A DNA stretch of 64,000 nt from Erythrobacter sp. UBA1916 (GTDB taxonomy: Bacteria > Pseudomonadota > Alphaproteobacteria > Sphingomonadales > Sphingomonadaceae). The notes under the pieces were generated by a model. That model was not told where the DNA came from. It was given only the letters and a program-made list of their open reading frames with translations, and did not search any database. This document shows, in pieces, positions 16,785-25,075 of the stretch. The position numbers and the translations under genes were made by a program. Numbering within the stretch: position 1 is the stretch's first letter; every line of letters begins with the position of its first letter. Location: positions 62,001 to 126,000 of the forward strand of contig DDFY01000032.1 in the NCBI GenBank assembly GCA_002337385.1. The letters are read 5' to 3'.

Positions 16785-18074
16785 ATGGCCAATCGTTTTC
16801 GGGACATCACCGCCACCATTCTGGCGACCGCGCTCTCAGCATCGCTCGTGCCGACAGTGGCAGCGGCCTCCGAGGTGCCGGAGGTGGGAGTGCCGAATGC
16901 GCTTCCCGGCCCGGGCCCCTACGTCTTCGTGACGGCCGAGCAGCCCGAAATCACGGCGACAGTGATTGCTGACGGGTTGTCCAATATCTACGCCATCGCC
17001 CTCCTGCCGGATGGCGATGCGTTGCTCGTTGAGCGCGGCCAGCGCGTGCGGCTGCTGCGCGGGGCAACAGGGGACGAGCCGCTGCTGGACGAGCATCCGA
17101 TCGAGGGGGTGCCTAACTATGGCGACACCCCCGGCATCAATCCGTTCGATGTTCTCGGCATCCAGGACATAGAGCCGGGCCCGGACTTTGCCGAAAACGG
17201 CACCGTCTATCTCACCTACAACAGGCCGGTCGGCTTCGACGAGACGCGGGGCAGGATCATTGCCTCCTATGTTCTGGCCAAGGCTCGCTTGTCCGGTTTG
17301 CGCCTGACCGACCTCACGGACCTGGTGGTGAGCGAGCCGGAAGTCGGCATTGGCGGTTCGCGGGTGATCGTCGGCAAGGACGGAATGCTGTTCGCCTCCT
17401 TCGGCGGGCTCAGCGAAGGGGATATCGAATCCGCGCAGGAACTCGATAACATCTATGGCAAGGTGCTGCGCGTCCGCGCCGATGGCACGATCCCGCAGGA
17501 CAACCCTTTCGCCGGGCGCGAAGGGGCGCGGGCGGAGATATGGACCTATGGCCACCGCGATCCGCTCGGCCTTGCCTTCGATCCGCGATCCGGGCGGCTG
17601 GTCGCCTCGGAGCACGGCCCGCAGGGCGGTGACGAGCTGAACGAGCTCTTGCCCGGCCGCAACTACGGCTGGCCGACCTCGACCTATGGCACCGAATATG
17701 TCGGCTCATCGCTGCCTGCCAATCCTACCTTGCCGGACACCATGCCTCCCTTGCAGATCTGGTCGCCCGGGATCGCGCCCAATGGCATCACTTTTTACAC
17801 CGGCAGCGCCTTTCCCGGCTGGGAGAACAACCTGTTCGTCGCCAGTGCGCGGCGCGGGCAAATCAACGGCACGGGCGCGCTGATCCGCGTTGTCTTCAAC
17901 GACCACCTGCAGGAGATGCGGCAGGAAGTCCTGCTCGATCCCTTGCACCAGCGCTTCAAGGATGTGCAGCAGGGCCCCGATGGATTGCTCTATGCGGTCA
18001 CGGATGAGCCTTATTCCAGCGTCATTCGCATCGGCCCCGGCGCTCCGCTGGTTGTCGATGAACCGGCGGAATAG
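16785..18074 (+). CDS. Soluble PQQ-dependent sugar dehydrogenase family protein (429 aa)
   Basis: A beta-propeller of the GSDH/YliI (Asd) family. Seen: a signal peptide (TALSASLVPTVAAAS), the opening ADGLSNIYAIALLPDGDALLVE, the active-site region YGHRDPLGLAFDP, EHGPQGGDELNELLPGRNYGWP and the closing PDGLLYAVTDEP. Family members oxidise aldose sugars in the periplasm using PQQ and Ca2+. The start at 16785 has GGGG eight bases upstream; an in-frame ATG at 16764 is an alternative. It begins a plus-strand run with the secreted pair and the hydrolase up to 21030. The substrate may not be a sugar in this context. Confidence 0.82.
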   Translation: MANRFRDITATILATALSASLVPTVAAASEVPEVGVPNALPGPGPYVFVTAEQPEITATVIADGLSNIYAIALLPDGDALLVERGQRVRLLRGATGDEPLLDEHPIEGVPNYGDTPGINPFDVLGIQDIEPGPDFAENGTVYLTYNRPVGFDETRGRIIASYVLAKARLSGLRLTDLTDLVVSEPEVGIGGSRVIVGKDGMLFASFGGLSEGDIESAQELDNIYGKVLRVRADGTIPQDNPFAGREGARAEIWTYGHRDPLGLAFDPRSGRLVASEHGPQGGDELNELLPGRNYGWPTSTYGTEYVGSSLPANPTLPDTMPPLQIWSPGIAPNGITFYTGSAFPGWENNLFVASARRGQINGTGALIRVVFNDHLQEMRQEVLLDPLHQRFKDVQQGPDGLLYAVTDEPYSSVIRIGPGAPLVVDEPAE

Positions 18075-18167
18075 CGAGCGGCGATCACCCCCAGGGGCTG
18101 CGGGCTATTACGCGACCAGCGGAACACGCTGATTTTACGCGAGTTCATGCGCTCTCGGGCGGTGGGC

Positions 18168-18206
18168 GTAACCGCTGCGTTCCGCATGTAACGCTTGTGT
18201 GTAACG
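18168..18206. repeat. Three GTAAC(G) direct repeats upstream of 18250
   Basis: GTAAC occurs at 18168, GTAACG at 18188 and GTAACG at 18201, spaced 20 and 13 bases. They lie 45-80 bases before the secreted-protein gene at 18250. They could be an operator or the -35 side of a promoter; I recognise no matching regulator. Confidence 0.3.
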
Positions 18207-18249
18207 GCGTTTCTCCGGGACGAAGGTGCTGAGCCGAGGGGGAATGCAG

Positions 18250-19074
18250 ATGCAACGATCAGGTTTTGCGTGTCTTGTCACAGCGTGTCTTGCGATGGCG
18301 ACGGCGTCATCGCTTCCTGCCCAAGCGGAGGATGCTGGCGCGGACCTATCCGGGATCTGGATGCCTATCGGCAGCGCGGTCGACCGGCCCGGCGGCGTCA
18401 CCTACACCGGCGCGGATGACGTGCCGAGTGCCGACGGCCCTCCGTTCGGCGTGCGGCCCGAACTGAAGGGCGTCTATCTCCAAAGCTACCAGCAGCGCAC
18501 CGCTCGCAACGCGGAGCTGGGGATCGAGTTCAAGACCTCGTGCAAGATCCTCGGCATGCCGACCATCATGCTCGGGCCCTATGCGGTCGAAATCCTGCAG
18601 ACACCCGATCAGATCAACTGGGCGCAGGAATATCTGCGCGAAACGCGCCGTATCTATCTCGATGGCCGCGAGCATCCCGATCCTGAGGCCGTTCCCGCCA
18701 CGTTCGAAGGCTATTCCACCGGGCACTGGGAAGGCGATGTGCTGGTGGTGGAGACTTCCAGCATTCGCGGGGAAACCACGCTGGGCGAATATGGCCATGC
18801 CGACGATGCGCTCGGCCATAGCGAGAAGCTGACCTTCACCGAACGCATGTTCATCAACGACGATGGCCTGCTGCAGGTCGATGGCGTTGGGCGCGATCCC
18901 GAGGCGCTCGCCAGCCCTTGGGAATGGACGCTGACCTTCCGCCGGGCTCCGGCGGATGCAGAGTTCATGGAATACGTCTGCGAAGACAACAACACCGACA
19001 CAATCGACCCGGAAACGGGCGCCGAAGTCACCAGCATTCCCGAGCGGCAATTGCCGAGCATCCTTGAGGACTAG
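18250..19074 (+). CDS. Secreted protein of unknown function, paralog of 6951-7754
   Basis: 274 residues with a signal peptide (MQRSGFACLVTACLAMATA). It shares with the 6951-7754 protein the segments VEILQTPDQINWA, ETRRIYLDGRE, GYSTGHWEGDVLVVE and LTFTERMF. ADLSGIWMP near the start corresponds to NITGVWEIW there. A strong GAGGGGGA sits seven bases before the ATG at 18250; the ATG at 18244 is too close to it. It is followed 41 bases later by a DUF6152 gene, the second copy of the pair. Function unknown. Confidence 0.72.
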   Translation: MQRSGFACLVTACLAMATASSLPAQAEDAGADLSGIWMPIGSAVDRPGGVTYTGADDVPSADGPPFGVRPELKGVYLQSYQQRTARNAELGIEFKTSCKILGMPTIMLGPYAVEILQTPDQINWAQEYLRETRRIYLDGREHPDPEAVPATFEGYSTGHWEGDVLVVETSSIRGETTLGEYGHADDALGHSEKLTFTERMFINDDGLLQVDGVGRDPEALASPWEWTLTFRRAPADAEFMEYVCEDNNTDTIDPETGAEVTSIPERQLPSILED

Positions 19075-19115
19075 GCAACCGGGGCAGGTGCGCCCGCAAC
19101 GACACTAGGAGAAGC

Positions 19116-19493
19116 ATGATGAAGACGTCGATCCTGTTGGCTGGCCTTCTGGCAGCGTTGCCTGCCGGTGTGGCTCTTGCCCACCATTCCTATGCAGCCT
19201 TCGACATGACACGAAGCGCGGTGGTGACGGGCGTTGTCGCCGAGGTCCAGTACAAGAACCCACATACCTGGTTGTTCGTCGATACCCGCCTCGACAATGG
19301 CGAGGTCGAGACCTGGGCAATCGAGGCCGGTGGGCCGAATATCCTGATGCGTCAGGGATGGATGAAGAACACCGTGAAGGTCGGCGACAGGGTCAGCGCG
19401 CTGATCCATCCGGGCAGGGACACCACCCGCAAGGCCGGCAGCCTCACTGCGATGCGCATCTCCGGTGGGCCTACAATCGGCACCTGGGAATAG
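19116..19493 (+). CDS. DUF6152 family secreted protein (second copy)
   Basis: 125 residues. The signal peptide ends at ALA, and the mature protein starts HHSYAAFDMTRSAVV, the same double-His hallmark as the copy at 7820-8206. Core segments are VAEVQYKNPHTWLFVDT and ILMRQGWMKNTVKVGDRVS. AGGAGAAG precedes ATGATG. It lies directly between its partner gene and the large alpha/beta hydrolase, all likely in one transcript. Its role is unknown; a periplasmic accessory or metal-binding protein is possible. Confidence 0.77.
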   Translation: MMKTSILLAGLLAALPAGVALAHHSYAAFDMTRSAVVTGVVAEVQYKNPHTWLFVDTRLDNGEVETWAIEAGGPNILMRQGWMKNTVKVGDRVSALIHPGRDTTRKAGSLTAMRISGGPTIGTWE

Positions 19494-19524
19494 TCCCCAG
19501 ACCATGAGACGGAGACAGGCGCGC

Positions 19525-21030
19525 ATGGCCACGATTATGATGCTGACAATCGGCCGATCACTGGCAGCGGCGTTTGTCGTAACGGCACTGTCCGCCCCCG
19601 CGCTAGCTGAGGTTCCGCGCATGCCCGACGTGCTGCCGGTGCCGCCCTCCGGGCAAGACCCGCTGTCCTCTGCCAACCGCGCAGGCACCGAATATTCCGA
19701 TCTCAAGGCCGCGGGCTACGTCGAGGAGGAATACTACATGTTCGGCGCGGCCCCGGCGATCACGGCTGCGGGCGAAACGCTGTTCGATGCGCCTTACACC
19801 ACGCGGATTCTGGTGCGCAAACCGGAGGACCCCGCCAGGTTCAACGGCACGGTGATCATCGAGCCGTTCACCTGGTTCGGAGAGCGCGCCGCGGGCTGGA
19901 TCCTCACCCGCGATTATCTGCTGCGTCAGGGCTATGCCTATGTCGGCTACACGCTCAACATCAACCGGCCCGAGCCGGACCCGAAGTTTGCAGGGTGGTC
20001 CCCGGAAGAGGCGGCACCCTATCTCGGGATCGTCAACTTCGACTTCATGCGCGACTACGACTACGCGCGCTATGCCCCGCTGGGCTCCTATTTCGATCCG
20101 GCCCGGTTCGAGCGGGGCGGGGCGGTCGATCCGTTCGTGCCGCAATCGCAAGGGATCGGCGCGCAACTGGCCATGCTGCTGAAGAGCAACGATCCGGACG
20201 GTCCGCTGGCGGGGCTCGATGTCAAACGGGTCTATGTGAACAGCTGGGCGGTGACCGCGCAGGTGTGGATGGACTACGTCGATCAGGGCCGTCACCAGCA
20301 ATGGCGCATGCCCGACGGCAGTCCGCTGATCGATGCCTACATGACCGGGCGCATGGCCCACGGTGAGGTCGGCGGCGAAGTGCTGCGCATACCGCGAAAT
20401 ATGCCGGAGGATACGCCCTTCGTGACCGTGTTCACCCAGTCCGAAACCAATCACGACATTGTGAACGAAATCCCGGCTCCCGAGGACAGCGACGACCCGG
20501 AACTGCGCTTTTACGAAGTGCCCGGCACGCCGCATCTGCGCCTCGCCGATGTCGGCACCGGCGAGATCGAGCCGACCGCCGAGGACGTCGGCAAGGGGGG
20601 CGATCCGATGTGCAACACCCTCTACGACGAGCCGGTCGAATATGTCGCTTCCGCGCTGCTGGACGGGATGGACAAGTGGGTGCGCAATGGCACCCCCATG
20701 CCGCGCGCAGGCCGGGTGGAGCGGGACGGTAATACGGCCGTGCGAGACAGCCAGACCGGCAATCTGATCGGCGGGGTGCGTCCGCCGTGGATCGCGGTTC
20801 CGTCAGCCGTCTATCTGGTGGCGGAAGAGACCGATTGCGGCATGGTGCTGGACACCAAGCTTCCGTATTCTGCGGCAAGGCTGCGCGCGATGTATGGCAC
20901 CTATGCCAATTACGCGAAGCTATACGAGGAGGCGAAGGCTGACTTCGTTGCGCAAGGCTATCTGCTGCCTGCCGACGCGGCCAGGCTTGAGCCGATCGCA
21001 ACGCCTGAGGATTTTAAAGATAGCGAGTGA
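19525..21030 (+). CDS. Secreted alpha/beta hydrolase domain protein (PF20091-like, 501 aa)
   Basis: The signal peptide (SLAAAFVVTALSAPALA) is followed by a ~480-residue domain typical of large secreted alpha/beta hydrolases of unknown specificity. Seen: TTRILVRKPEDPARFNGTVI, EPFTWFGERAAGWILTRDYL, YVGYTLNI, and VYVNSWAVTAQVW at the nucleophile-elbow position, where the expected G-x-S-x-G appears only as N-S-W-A-V. A His in GTPHLRLAD could be catalytic. The start is uncertain (19504 or 19525). A hairpin terminator follows at 21046. Probably a periplasmic esterase-like protein, but the elbow is unusual. Confidence 0.7.
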   Translation: MATIMMLTIGRSLAAAFVVTALSAPALAEVPRMPDVLPVPPSGQDPLSSANRAGTEYSDLKAAGYVEEEYYMFGAAPAITAAGETLFDAPYTTRILVRKPEDPARFNGTVIIEPFTWFGERAAGWILTRDYLLRQGYAYVGYTLNINRPEPDPKFAGWSPEEAAPYLGIVNFDFMRDYDYARYAPLGSYFDPARFERGGAVDPFVPQSQGIGAQLAMLLKSNDPDGPLAGLDVKRVYVNSWAVTAQVWMDYVDQGRHQQWRMPDGSPLIDAYMTGRMAHGEVGGEVLRIPRNMPEDTPFVTVFTQSETNHDIVNEIPAPEDSDDPELRFYEVPGTPHLRLADVGTGEIEPTAEDVGKGGDPMCNTLYDEPVEYVASALLDGMDKWVRNGTPMPRAGRVERDGNTAVRDSQTGNLIGGVRPPWIAVPSAVYLVAEETDCGMVLDTKLPYSAARLRAMYGTYANYAKLYEEAKADFVAQGYLLPADAARLEPIATPEDFKDSE

Positions 21031-21045
21031 TCGCTTTGCAGGGGG

Positions 21046-21074
21046 AGGGCTGGGCGATTGCGTCCAGCCCTTTC
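21046..21074 (+). terminator. Terminator between the hydrolase and the GST gene
   Basis: AGGGCTGG (21046-21053) and CCAGCCCT (21064-21071) form an 8-bp stem followed by TTTC. It lies 16 bases after the hydrolase stop. The GST gene ends convergently at 21091. Confidence 0.55.
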
Positions 21075-21090
21075 GCCCGGCACCTGCCAG

Positions 21091-21723
21091 CTACAGTTCT
21101 CTGCCCACCTTGCGGGCCTGTTCAAAGGTTGCTTCCAGCGCGGCGCGGACGCTGTCGCGCGATCCGATCCGTTCCAGATAGGCCTCAAGCGCGGGCCATC
21201 GGCTCATCGGGATATCGTGGACATAGCCCCATATGGCGATCGTGTAGCAATGCGCGTCAGCGATGGTGAAGCGGTCTGCCACGAGGAAGCTCCGGTCCTG
21301 CAGCTGGCTGTCGATCCACGATAGCATCGCGCAAACCCTGTCGACAGCGATGTCCCGGTAAGCTGGCGGGGTCTGCGCCTTGAACAGCGGCATGAAGCCG
21401 CCCTTGTGCAGATCGGCACCGATAAAGCTGTTCCACTCAAGAACGCGGAGCCGTTCGACCGTGCCGAGGTGTGGCAATAGCTGCCCCGAGCCTTCGCTGT
21501 CGGCCAGATACTGCATGATGACGGCCCCTTCGGTCAGGAACTCGCCATCGGGCAGTTGCAGCGTCGGCACGGTGCCCTTCGCATTGATCGAGAGGTAGTC
21601 GGAGCCGTCTTCCAGCGTCTTGGTGGCCATGTCGACCCATTGCAGGTCCAGCGGAACGGACAGCTCTCTGGCGACAATGTCCACCGCAAGAGAACAGCCG
21701 CGGATTTCGTGGTAGAATTTCAT
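21091..21723 (-). CDS. Beta-class glutathione S-transferase (210 aa)
   Basis: Seen: MKFYHEIRGCSLAVDIVARE, with Cys10 in the position of the beta-class catalytic cysteine; GTVPTLQLPDGEFLTEGAVI, the glutathione-binding cis-Pro and TE loop; and the C-terminal SFLVADRFTIADAHCYTIA with the N-capping box. The frame is open much further upstream, but the conserved N-terminus fixes ATG at 21723. No good ribosome site is visible. It lies 52 bases after the flavin reductase and is probably co-transcribed with it. In catabolic clusters such enzymes open rings, remove halide or detoxify electrophiles. Confidence 0.88.
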   Translation of the reverse strand: MKFYHEIRGCSLAVDIVARELSVPLDLQWVDMATKTLEDGSDYLSINAKGTVPTLQLPDGEFLTEGAVIMQYLADSEGSGQLLPHLGTVERLRVLEWNSFIGADLHKGGFMPLFKAQTPPAYRDIAVDRVCAMLSWIDSQLQDRSFLVADRFTIADAHCYTIAIWGYVHDIPMSRWPALEAYLERIGSRDSVRAALEATFEQARKVGREL

Positions 21724-21775
21724 GCGATGCAGCGTCCGGCAATAGAAGGGAGCAGAGCGGCGGGCGCGAGGCGCG

Positions 21776-22264
21776 CTATTGCCCGCCGACACCCCAGAAG
21801 GCGCGGTCGAAATGGACGAGGCCCCGTCCGGCCCCACCAATGCGCACGGCCACGACGTGGCCAACAAAAAGACTGTGCGTGCCGATATTGATGATCTGGT
21901 CCAGCGTGCAGTCGAGGCTTGCCAGCGTATCGACCAGAATTGGAGCGCTTGTTTCCAGACAGCTCCACAGATCCGGCTCGCAGAAAGGGTCGGTATCGCT
22001 CTTGCTGGAGAAGGCACCGACCAGCTTCTCTTGCTGCTCGCTCAGTACATTTACGGCGAAAGCGCCGTTCTGCTTGATCGTGGCATTGCTGCGCGCCGAC
22101 TTGTTGACGCACACCAGCAGGTTGGGCGGGGCGTCTGTGATGCTTGTCACGGCGGTCGCTGCAAGGCCGCGGCGGCCCGCTGGTCCATCGGTTGTAACCA
22201 GCGTCACGGCGCTCGCCAATCTGCTCATGGCTGACCTGAACAGGTCCGTTTCAACAGCATTCAT
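21776..22264 (-). CDS. Flavin reductase, HpaC/HsaB-type (162 aa)
   Basis: A short-chain flavin reductase that uses NAD(P)H to supply reduced flavin to a monooxygenase. Seen: RSAMSRLASAVTLVTTDGPA, LAATAVTSITDAPPNLLVCV, FAVNVLSEQQEKLVGAFSS and HSLFVGHVVAVRI, the standard pattern of this family. The start has GAGGG eight bases upstream. Its likely partner is the HsaA-like flavin monooxygenase at 25076-26287, on the other side of the TonB receptor and on the opposite strand. The TonB receptor's terminator hairpin lies just inside its leader. Confidence 0.88.
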   Translation of the reverse strand: MNAVETDLFRSAMSRLASAVTLVTTDGPAGRRGLAATAVTSITDAPPNLLVCVNKSARSNATIKQNGAFAVNVLSEQQEKLVGAFSSKSDTDPFCEPDLWSCLETSAPILVDTLASLDCTLDQIINIGTHSLFVGHVVAVRIGGAGRGLVHFDRAFWGVGGQ

Positions 22265-22284
22265 GGGAAGGCCCTCGAAAAATG

Positions 22285-22313
22285 GGCCCCGGCACCATTG
22301 TCGTGCCGGGGCC
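22285..22313 (-). terminator. Terminator after the second TonB receptor
   Basis: GGCCCCGGCAC and GTGCCGGGGCC form a perfect 11-bp stem with a 7-base loop. Read on the minus strand it is followed by CATTTTT. It separates the receptor (ending at 22330) from the flavin reductase start at 22264. Confidence 0.75.
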
Positions 22314-22329
22314 AGTGGTCGGGGATTGG

Positions 22330-24747
22330 TCAGCCGCCGAACGGCACTCTCAGCGTTGCGCCGTAGGTGGTCGGCGGGGCGTAGATCGAGGTCACACCCA
22401 GAATGCCTAGGTTGAGCGAATATGCGCGGTAGGCCTTGTCGAACACGTTGCGCCCCCAAACCGTGAGGGCAATGCCGGTCGCATCGTCGGTGTACGACAG
22501 CGAGGCATTGGTGACGTTGTAGGCCTTCTGCATCGATCCCAGTCCGTTCGTCACTTCGAGGAACTGATCGTCGTACCAGGCGCCATCCACCTGCGCCGCG
22601 ACATTGCCCTTGGCGACATCGACATTGTAGCGCAGCAGGTAGTTGAAGCTGAACCTCGGCGCATTCGGCAGTTCGGCGCCTTCGATGGTCTTCTGCGGGA
22701 AATCACAGCGGAACACCCCGCCCAGATTTTTGCAGTATTGCGTATCGGGCGCGCCGGGGAAGATCTCCGGCCCGAACTGGACGTCGGTGGCCGGAATGCT
22801 GTCGACCGAGGAGGTCTGCCATGTCGCGCCGAGCACGGCGTCAAACCGGTTCGAAGGGGACCAGAATGCCTCCAGTTCCGCGCCCGTGGAATGGGCATCG
22901 CTGTTGTAAACATGCGGCACGCCGCCAGCGAGCGAGAAGGCCTGATAGTCGTCGTAGATGTAGTGGAACAGTGTGCCGTTGAGGCGCAGGCTGCGGTCAA
23001 ACAGGCTGGTCTTGAAGCCGGCTTCGAAGCTGTTCAGCGTCTCTGGCCGATGGTAGAAATCCTCCGGCTGGATGTTCAGGGATAGCGACCAGTTGCCCCC
23101 CTTAATCCCGCGGTTCCACGAGGCGAACAGCAGGGTGTCAGGCGTAACCTGATAATTGAGAGAAACGCGGGCCGCCCAGTCGTCGTACTTCTCGCGGTTC
23201 ACGCCGGGCACTGCGGCGGCAAGCTCGTCGTCGGTAAGGACAACGACCGGGTCCGGCTGCGGCGCAAAGGTCGCGTCGGTCACGACGTTTGTCAGGTCGA
23301 TCGACTTGGTGTCGCTCGAATAACGCCCACCCAGTGTAAGCGAGAGCTTGTCTGTCAGAAACACATCGGTCTGGGCGAAGAGCGACCAGTTTCGGGAGTG
23401 GATCTTGTAGATCTGGTCGATGACCGGGATTGCGGGGTTGGACACACCGCCATTGGCGGCCAGGGCAAGGTCGATCACGGGTGAGCCGGTCACGCTCCAT
23501 ACGCCATCATAATGCATGTCGAGGAAGTAACCGCCAGCCTGCCAGCTAAGCAGATCGGACGTGCCGGCAAAGCGCAGTTCCTGCGAGAACTGGTCGAAAT
23601 CGACGTTGTTATCGACGTTGACGATAAGCTGCGGGATGGCATCGCCGTCTTCGAAATAGGCTTTGCGCATTTCGAGATAGTTGGTGATCGAGGTTAGCTC
23701 GACGCCGCCCAGGTCCCAGGTCAGATCGCCCTGTACGCTGTTCATGACGCGGTCGAGATTACCACGGCGGTCACCGAAGTGCTCCCACGGCGAGGCAGGT
23801 TCGCCGGTCAGGCCGTTGGCGACACCCGTCTGGTCGTCGCTCAGACCGGTCGGGCCGGTGTTGCAATAGGCGTTATCAAGGAAGACGCAGTTCTCGAACA
23901 CGTAGCCGCCGGTGTCGACGTTCTTGTCTTCCGAGTGCTTGTACCAGAAGCTGAACGTGGCATCGGGGCTGAGGTCGACCTGCAGGTTGATGCGGGCGGC
24001 CCAGCCGTTCTTGCCGCCCAGAGCCTGGCCGCTACCGGGCAGGATGCCGAGGCCTAGTGACGTTGCGTCGGTATCGCTCGATGTGATGTAGCCGTCAGCC
24101 TTTTCGACGCGCGCCGCGGCCCGGAAGCGGAAACCTTCCATCAACGCGCCGCCTACGGCACCTTCAAGCGACCGGTCGTTGAAGCGTCCGTACTGGCCTT
24201 GCACATAGCCGTTGAAAACATCCGTGCTGGCGTCTTCGCTGAGGTAGTGGATCAGGCCGCCGGTTGCGTTGCGCCCGAACAGGGTGCCTTGCGGACCGCG
24301 CAGCACCTCGACCCGTTTGATGTCGAACAGCTGGCCGGAGATGGCGTTCATCGAAGCGATGTACGCATTGTCCTGATAGACCGCGACGGGCGCTTCGAGA
24401 TTGTCGGTAAAGTTGCTTTGCGAGACGCCGCGCAGGCTGAAGATCGTCAGGGCGGGGGACCAGGAGTTCACTTGTAGAGAGGGGATCTGTTGCGTCACCT
24501 GGGTGGCTTCGGTGATGCCCAGCCGGTCGATCTGTTCGCCCGAGAATGCGCTGACCGAGATCGGGACCTTCTGCAGGTTTTCGCTGCGCTTGTTGGCTGT
24601 GACGATGATTGCTTCTGCGAGACCGCCTCCGCCGTTAGCTTCCGTCGCGTCGCTGGCGGCGTTGTCCTGCGCTTGCGCAGCAACCGGCGAGACCGTGAGC
24701 GCACAAGCACCCGCCAGCCAGGCACACTTCAATCGATGCATATTCAT
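22330..24747 (-). CDS. TonB-dependent receptor (805 aa)
   Basis: An outer-membrane receptor of the sphingomonad catabolic type. Seen: signal peptide MNMHRLKCAWLAGACALTV, the plug start AIIVTANKRSENLQKVPISV, RVEVLRGPQGTLFGRNATGG, and a barrel ending LRVPFGG. The start at 24747 has GGGAG seven bases upstream. It is divergent from the flavin monooxygenase; the 328-base region between them carries three copies of the TTGTTGCA-type core. Likely imports the same substrate class that the monooxygenase attacks. Confidence 0.93.
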   Translation of the reverse strand: MNMHRLKCAWLAGACALTVSPVAAQAQDNAASDATEANGGGGLAEAIIVTANKRSENLQKVPISVSAFSGEQIDRLGITEATQVTQQIPSLQVNSWSPALTIFSLRGVSQSNFTDNLEAPVAVYQDNAYIASMNAISGQLFDIKRVEVLRGPQGTLFGRNATGGLIHYLSEDASTDVFNGYVQGQYGRFNDRSLEGAVGGALMEGFRFRAAARVEKADGYITSSDTDATSLGLGILPGSGQALGGKNGWAARINLQVDLSPDATFSFWYKHSEDKNVDTGGYVFENCVFLDNAYCNTGPTGLSDDQTGVANGLTGEPASPWEHFGDRRGNLDRVMNSVQGDLTWDLGGVELTSITNYLEMRKAYFEDGDAIPQLIVNVDNNVDFDQFSQELRFAGTSDLLSWQAGGYFLDMHYDGVWSVTGSPVIDLALAANGGVSNPAIPVIDQIYKIHSRNWSLFAQTDVFLTDKLSLTLGGRYSSDTKSIDLTNVVTDATFAPQPDPVVVLTDDELAAAVPGVNREKYDDWAARVSLNYQVTPDTLLFASWNRGIKGGNWSLSLNIQPEDFYHRPETLNSFEAGFKTSLFDRSLRLNGTLFHYIYDDYQAFSLAGGVPHVYNSDAHSTGAELEAFWSPSNRFDAVLGATWQTSSVDSIPATDVQFGPEIFPGAPDTQYCKNLGGVFRCDFPQKTIEGAELPNAPRFSFNYLLRYNVDVAKGNVAAQVDGAWYDDQFLEVTNGLGSMQKAYNVTNASLSYTDDATGIALTVWGRNVFDKAYRAYSLNLGILGVTSIYAPPTTYGATLRVPFGG

Positions 24748-24837
24748 TACATATCTCCCGATCTTGACGGGTGCGGCTAGCACCACACGCGCCCACCACT
24801 GTCCGGCATTTGACAGTAGGCTTCAAATCAGCGCCAG

Positions 24838-24981
24838 TGTTGCAAAAAATAAACAAACTAGCTAGCAACATATCCATTGTTCATAAAATGTGGTTTTTGG
24901 GCCTCTATGGCTCCTTAATGCGCTGATAAAAAACGGTATTTACGAAAATCATGGTTTTGAATCGTTGTTGCAAAATTGCAA
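24838..24981. promoter_or_regulatory. Divergent promoter with TGTTGCAA motifs
   Basis: Between the TonB receptor (24747, minus) and the monooxygenase (25076, plus). TGTTGCAAA starts at 24838 and TTGTTGCAA at 24965, and a further TTGCAA at 24976 follows three bases after that one. The region is strongly AT-rich compared with its surroundings, as expected for promoters. No small gene is seen in it. Confidence 0.5.
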
Positions 24982-25075
24982 TAACGGACAACATTTTGAT
25001 TATTGCATACGAAATATGAGACGGATGAAGGCGATTGCAGCGAGGTGATTCGCCGAACTCGATGGGAGAGTGCAG

